Below are positions 60,334 to 64,000 of a stretch of 64,000 bases of DNA, one piece after another. The DNA lies in NCBI RefSeq assembly GCF_014529625.1, contig NZ_CP076039.1, positions 1,240,001-1,304,000 on the forward strand, given 5' to 3'. Every line of letters starts with the position of its first letter. The stretch's first letter is position 1. The notes under the pieces were generated by a model. The model did no database searches. It saw nothing but the letters and a program-made list of their open reading frames with translations, and was not told the origin of the DNA. Source of the DNA: Candidatus Pelagisphaera phototrophica (GTDB lineage: Bacteria; Verrucomicrobiota; Verrucomicrobiia; Opitutales; Opitutaceae). Position numbers and translations under genes: made by a program.

Positions 60334-60544
60334 CTTCGTATTGATATCCTCAAGTATTTGATATTCGTTTCGCTCTTGTGTTACCCAATCATGTATTGTT
60401 CCCTGCTTGGTGCTATCATTGGAGGAGAATGAATGCTCATATTGTTATATTTATCTAAGTTTGAGAAAAGTTTTGGCTCTACTGGGTTTAGGGTGTGATT
60501 TTTAATAGGACTGGTCCATCGTGAAGCAAAGACTGAATCTAAGT
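60334..60544. other. AT-rich intergenic spacer
   Basis: No coding character. The composition falls at this point towards the AT-rich glycan region; the boundary with the ISL3 relic is near 60500. Confidence 0.3.
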
Positions 60545-61238
60545 TTTACTCTGAGCTGCTGGGGCTGGAAAGCCCTTGGGAAGTCGAACTCGTCCAGTTG
60601 GACAAGAGGGCCATGGAGGTGCTGGTAAAGGTGCGCTGCAAGAAGACGGTGTGGGTTTGCCCCGACGCTCGCGAGGGCGTCCATATTCACGAATGGAATA
60701 CCCGTCGCTAGCACCACCTCGACTCTAAAGTGCGAGCACGCCGAGTTGACGCAGGCGAAAGACAGGCGGCTTTCCGAGACCCGGCAGCTGTGGCTCTGCG
60801 GCGAGGAGAACCTCGAGGCGTCGCATCTAGAGCGCTTCGAGGCCTTGAAGGATTTGAGTCTGAAAACAGGTCGGGCATGGTCGATAGAGGAAGTGTTCAG
60901 GTAGTTCCTAGGCAGTTCGTATCGTAGGAAGGCGCGGTAGGCTTCAAGCTTTGGTACTAATGGGCGATGCGCTACAGTCTGCCTGCCGTGGAGAAAATGG
61001 TAGTAATGTGTAAGCTCCACCTCGGCCAGATCCTCAACTACTTCGACCACAACATATCCAACGGCCCGATCGAAGGGCTCAACTCGCGAATACAAGGGCT
61101 GATAAAGAAAGCGTTCGGCTATCGCGACCGGAAACGCTTCAAAACGATATATACTTCCACTTAGGAGGCTTGGATCTGTATCCGAATTCGTTGACTTTAT
61201 CGCAAAACATCGCTATAAGCACACGCAGAACCCAGTAG
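60545..61238 (+). mobile_element. Decayed ISL3-family transposase
   Basis: Pieces in shifting frames: FYSELLGLESPWEVELVQLD and KVRCKKTVWVCPDAREG (N-terminal zinc-finger region; the second C-x-x-C is damaged), ETRQLWLCGEENLEASHLER and FEALKDLSLKTGRAWSIEEV (R-x-x-W-L ... L-K-T-x-R-A-W), then LHLGQILNYFDHNISNGPIE, GLNSRIQGLIKKAFGYRDRK and finally IYFHLGGLDLYPNSLT. The N-G-x-x-E-G-x-N-S-x-I-Q-x-I-K-x-x-A-x-G-Y-R block and the I-x-x-x-L-G-G-L-D-L-Y-P ending are ISL3 hallmarks. Several stops and frameshifts are visible, and much of the DDE domain is absent. Terminal inverted repeats were not identified. It lies directly before the GT2-GT6-GT11 cluster. Confidence 0.75.
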
Positions 61239-61255
61239 AACCAATTTATTTTAGC

Positions 61256-62089
61256 ATGATCCATGTTTCTATCATTATCCCTACCTATAACCGCGAGGCT
61301 CATTTACGGTGTACAATTCAGAGTGTTTTAGATCAGACATTTAAGAATTTTGAACTACTCATTTGTGATGATGGTTCGACTGATGGAAGCCATCATCTCG
61401 TAAAAGAGTTTCAAGATGCTAGGATAAAATGGCTTGCAGGGAAGAATAGCGGAGGCCCTGCAGTACCTAGAAATAATGGTATAGCAGCAGCGAAAAGTGA
61501 ATGGTTAGCCTTTCTTGATAGTGATGATTCTTGGGAGCCAGAAAAATTAGAAAAACAGCTTAAAGCGGCTAACGATTATAACGTCAAAGCAGTTTGTACA
61601 AATTCGAAGGTCGTTAAAAATAATACGATTCAAGATAATTTCTACTTTCCTCAAAGCCATAATAGCCGTTTGAGTTTTACCGACATGCTGGAAGTGAATC
61701 GTGTAATTTGTAGTTCAATGTTGATTCATCGAAGTATTATTGCCCAAATTGGCGTTTTTCCAGAGGAGTTTGAATACAGAGGTATCGAAGATTATGTATT
61801 ATGGCTATCATCGTCAATGCTTACGGATATTTACTATTTAGATGACGCTTTAACTCAATATAGGGATGAAGTGGCAGATAGCCTAAGAGGAGATATTGTA
61901 TGTTCAGATCCAATTATTTTGGATAATAGAGTTTTCAGAGAATGCTTTCAAAGAACAGGGAAATTAACAGGTGAAAAATGGAACTTTAGGCTAAAGATAA
62001 TAAAACGAATTTTAAAAAAACCTTATTTAAAGCAGCGAATACGTGAATTAGTTAAAAAAAATAAAAAATCAAAAACTAGAACAATTTGA
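61256..62089 (+). CDS. Glycosyltransferase family 2
   Basis: 277 residues. The GT-A fold of GT2: VSIIIPTYNREAHLRCTIQS at the N-terminus, ELLICDDGSTDGSHHLVKEF with the UDP-binding D-D-G-S, GPAVPRNNGIAAAKSEWLAF and the metal-binding D-x-D in FLDSDDSWEPEKLEKQL (about residue 84). The C-terminus is basic (RIRELVKKNKKSKTRTI) and has no transmembrane segment. Donor and acceptor sugars unknown. It is first in the AT-rich GT2-GT6-GT11 group on the + strand, 89 bp before GT6. It probably extends the glycan that GT11 and GT6 decorate (inference). Confidence 0.9.
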   Translation: MIHVSIIIPTYNREAHLRCTIQSVLDQTFKNFELLICDDGSTDGSHHLVKEFQDARIKWLAGKNSGGPAVPRNNGIAAAKSEWLAFLDSDDSWEPEKLEKQLKAANDYNVKAVCTNSKVVKNNTIQDNFYFPQSHNSRLSFTDMLEVNRVICSSMLIHRSIIAQIGVFPEEFEYRGIEDYVLWLSSSMLTDIYYLDDALTQYRDEVADSLRGDIVCSDPIILDNRVFRECFQRTGKLTGEKWNFRLKIIKRILKKPYLKQRIRELVKKNKKSKTRTI

Positions 62090-62178
62090 AGAGGCGTACA
62101 GCACTGAAGAAAGCACTTATTCATATAAAAGTTTATTGTTAAAGCCATATGTTTTAAATATAGTAAAGTTAGGAAATA

Positions 62179-62949
62179 ATGAAAAAAAAGGTATCAATAT
62201 TATATATTTGTACGGGACACTACAAAATATTTTGGGAAAAATTTTATAAAAGTGCGGAATCTTATTTTCTCGAAAATTTAGATTATGAAAAACATTATTT
62301 TGTTTTTACTGATGCGGATCACATTTTTGGAGAACAATCTAAAAATATACGTAAGATATACCAAAAACCTCTTGCGTGGCCATACCCCACCTTGGACAGG
62401 TTTCGGATTTTCAAAACAATACGTGATCAATTAAAAGGGATGGACTATATCTACTTCTTCAATGCCAATATGCTTTTTCTTGAGGCTGTTGATGAGGAAA
62501 TACTTCCGACGGTCGAGAAACCCCTACTTATGGTGCAACATCCCGGATTCTATCAGAAATCTCGAAAGGATTTCACCTATGAAGAAAACGATAAATCATT
62601 AGCGTATATTCCTGCAGATGAAGGATCGGTGTATGTAATGGGAGGTTTGAATGGAGGCTTAGCCAAGAATTATTTGGAATTAATTTATGAGCTTGATCGT
62701 CGTATCGAAATTGATAAGACTAATAATGTTATTGCTCGCTGGCATGATGAATCACATTTGAATCGCTATGCAACAAATTTTGAAAGCTGCGTTAAGCTTC
62801 TGGATTCATCATACGGTTATCCTGAGGGGTGGAATCTTCCATTTAGTCCCAAAATTATTATTCGTGACAAAGACAATTATGGTGGGCACGATTTTCTTAG
62901 AAATAAAAAATGCTTTCGTGAATTTATTAAAAAGGTGTATAAATGGTAA
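62179..62949 (+). CDS. Glycosyltransferase family 6 (ABO-type), NXN variant
   Basis: 256 residues, with AGGA nine bases before the ATG. GT6 is the family of the mammalian blood group A/B transferases and alpha-1,3-galactosyltransferase. Seen: WPYPTLDRFRIFKTI, GMDYIYFFNANMLFLEAVDE with N95-A96-N97 in place of the D-x-D of animal enzymes, LMVQHPGFY, YVMGGLNGGLAKNYLELIY and ARWHDESHLNRYAT, the family W-H-D-E-S-H-x-N-x-Y block. Known: bacterial GT6 enzymes such as those of Bacteroides carry NXN and need no metal. Its stop overlaps the GT11 ATG (ATGGTAA). Predicted action: alpha-1,3 addition of Gal or GalNAc to a fucosylated galactose. Confidence 0.88.
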   Translation: MKKKVSILYICTGHYKIFWEKFYKSAESYFLENLDYEKHYFVFTDADHIFGEQSKNIRKIYQKPLAWPYPTLDRFRIFKTIRDQLKGMDYIYFFNANMLFLEAVDEEILPTVEKPLLMVQHPGFYQKSRKDFTYEENDKSLAYIPADEGSVYVMGGLNGGLAKNYLELIYELDRRIEIDKTNNVIARWHDESHLNRYATNFESCVKLLDSSYGYPEGWNLPFSPKIIIRDKDNYGGHDFLRNKKCFREFIKKVYKW

Positions 62950-63818
62950 TTGTAAAAATATTCGGTGGCCTTGGAAATCAACTTTTTCAGTATTCTATGG
63001 GAAGAGCAGTAGGTTTGGAAAATGGTGTTGATGTAAAATACGATGTTACCAAATTTAAAACTGGTGGACTTAGAAAATATGAATTATCAAACTTTTGTAT
63101 TAACGGGGTTTTAGCTACTCGTATAGATATTATTAGAATTAAATACTCGAGACTATCAATATTGAAAAGGATTTGTTTGGCAAATCGTAAAAAACGGCCG
63201 CGCTACGGAAAATCATTTATCCCTGAAGAAAACTTCCACTATGCTCCCCTAGCCCTTGAAAATAAAAATAATGCTTATCTTTCAGGATACTGGCAAAGTT
63301 ATAAGTACTTTGAAAATTATTGGGACAAAATAAGCACTGAATTTATTCCCAAGAATTCACTTTGTAATGCTGCACTTACGTATAAAAATGAGATTTCCTC
63401 CTGTAATGCAGTTAGTTTACATATTCGTCGTGGTGACTATATTACAAATGTTAACGCAAATAAATTACACGGATTATGCTCGATTGATTATTATAAAGCT
63501 GCAATCAAAGTTATCAAAGATGATGTGTTAAAACCATATTTTTTTATTTTTAGTGATGATCTTGACTGGGCTATCGAAAACTTCTCATTTTTGAAGGACA
63601 GTACATTTGTCAAATTACCTAAAGAAACCGCAGATTATGAAGAGATGTTTCTTATGAGTTATTGTAAACACAATATTATAGCAAACAGCACTTTTAGTTG
63701 GTGGGGAGCTTGGTTAAATAGAAATAGAAAAAAAATTGTATTAGCTCCATCCAAATGGTTTACTGATTTAGAAATTAATACGTCAGACCTTATCCCTCCG
63801 ACTTGGAGAGTCTTGTGA
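62943..63818 (+). CDS. Alpha-1,2-fucosyltransferase (GT11)
   Basis: 291 residues. GT11 signatures are IVKIFGGLGNQLFQYSMGRA at the N-terminus, the GDP-fucose-binding SLHIRRGDYITNVNAN (H160-I-R-R-G-D165-Y), FFIFSDDLDWAIENF and HNIIANSTFSWWGAWLN. Lengths and blocks are normal. The enzyme adds fucose alpha-1,2 to galactose, which makes an H-antigen-like unit. Its ATG overlaps the stop of the GT6 gene by seven bases, so both are translated in step. A-T rich as its neighbours. Pairing with GT6 strongly suggests that fucosylation creates the acceptor for GT6; the underlying glycan is unknown. Confidence 0.92.
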   Translation: MVIVKIFGGLGNQLFQYSMGRAVGLENGVDVKYDVTKFKTGGLRKYELSNFCINGVLATRIDIIRIKYSRLSILKRICLANRKKRPRYGKSFIPEENFHYAPLALENKNNAYLSGYWQSYKYFENYWDKISTEFIPKNSLCNAALTYKNEISSCNAVSLHIRRGDYITNVNANKLHGLCSIDYYKAAIKVIKDDVLKPYFFIFSDDLDWAIENFSFLKDSTFVKLPKETADYEEMFLMSYCKHNIIANSTFSWWGAWLNRNRKKIVLAPSKWFTDLEINTSDLIPPTWRVL

Positions 63819-63865
63819 AATCGTCATACATCCCCTCCGAATCAAATAGAAAAAATTTATTTCCT

Positions 63866-64000
63866 TACCTATAACCGTTTTCAAAAACCATATCAAGCAT
63901 CTCAAATATGAATTCTAGGTTTGAGGTCATCGGTGCTGCTCGCTGATCGATCCTCGTAAATACGCCCACTGGCGATTTTTCCAAGCGGTAGGGTCGTCTT
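63866..64000 (-). CDS. C-terminal part of an unidentified gene (runs off window)
   Basis: The minus strand is open from the window edge to a TAA near 63866 and reads EKSPVGVFTRIDQRAAPMTS and LEFIFEMLDMVFENGYR. The composition looks coding; I do not recognise the family from about 44 residues. The exact frame at the edge is uncertain by a base. It is convergent with the GT11 gene. Confidence 0.35.

Noticed and set aside
1-64000. CRISPR arrays, prophage genes, toxin-antitoxin pairs, replication origin
   Set aside because: No regularly spaced repeats, phage structural or integrase genes, TA-like small pairs or dnaA-box clusters were seen on reading the window.

Overview
The window looks like chromosome of a marine-type Verrucomicrobiota (Opitutae-like) bacterium; a planctomycete or lentisphaerote is a weaker alternative. 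Reasons: two secreted planctomycete-cytochrome/DUF1592 + Tat DUF1552 gene pairs, an FG-GAP/sialidase secreted protein, a DUF1080 glycan protein, sulfatase relics, a Gram-negative LPS toolkit (KdtA, MsbA-like exporter, Kdo-kinase-like protein) and the phoH-pgpH-ybeY order. The assignment rests on gene content only; there is no rRNA here.

Layout. (1) 1-3.9 kb: AT-rich surface-glycan genes (two sulfotransferases, a GT4, a pyruvyl-transferase-like protein) with decayed coding sequence between them. (2) 3.9-14.5 kb: secreted degradation genes: an FG-GAP/sialidase, a trypsin-like protease, DUF1592 + DUF1552, and remains of three different sulfatases, one mixed with an IS91-type transposase relic. 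(3) 14.9-15.35 kb: tRNA-Leu(CAG) plus a broken copy. (4) 15.5-31.3 kb: housekeeping: OppDF-type ATPases, a 1156-aa protein that I read as PPi-dependent PEP carboxykinase, GluQ-RS, a membrane protein, phoH-pgpH-ybeY, HIT, kdtA, a ferredoxin, and a frameshifted HhH protein. (5) 31.4-41.2 kb: SGNH hydrolase, the second DUF1552 + DUF1592 pair, an MBL alkylsulfatase-like protein, a DUF374 acyltransferase, a thioesterase, a HAD protein. (6) 41.4-44 kb: two translationally coupled photolyase-family genes. (7) 44.4-49 kb: an AttEFGH-like ABC operon and a DapA-family protein. (8) 50-60.3 kb: a decayed beta-helix gene, an unidentified exported protein, DUF1080, DUF350 + lytic transglycosylase, MsbA-like exporter, Kdo kinase + glycosidase-like protein, then decayed sialidase-like and HpcH/HpaI aldolase genes. 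(9) 60.5-61.2 kb: a decayed ISL3 transposase. (10) 61.2-64 kb: AT-rich glycan genes again: GT2, GT6 with an NXN motif, and a GT11 alpha-1,2-fucosyltransferase.

Two themes stand out. Gene decay is unusually heavy: about a dozen relics with in-frame stops, frameshifts or internal deletions lie between intact operons, mostly in glycan/sulfate-ester degradation genes and next to transposase remains. The right edge holds a GT6-GT11 pair, the enzyme combination that builds blood-group-A/B-like glycans elsewhere; together with the sulfotransferases at the left edge it suggests decorated, host-like surface glycans. I saw no CRISPR array, prophage or intact insertion sequence.
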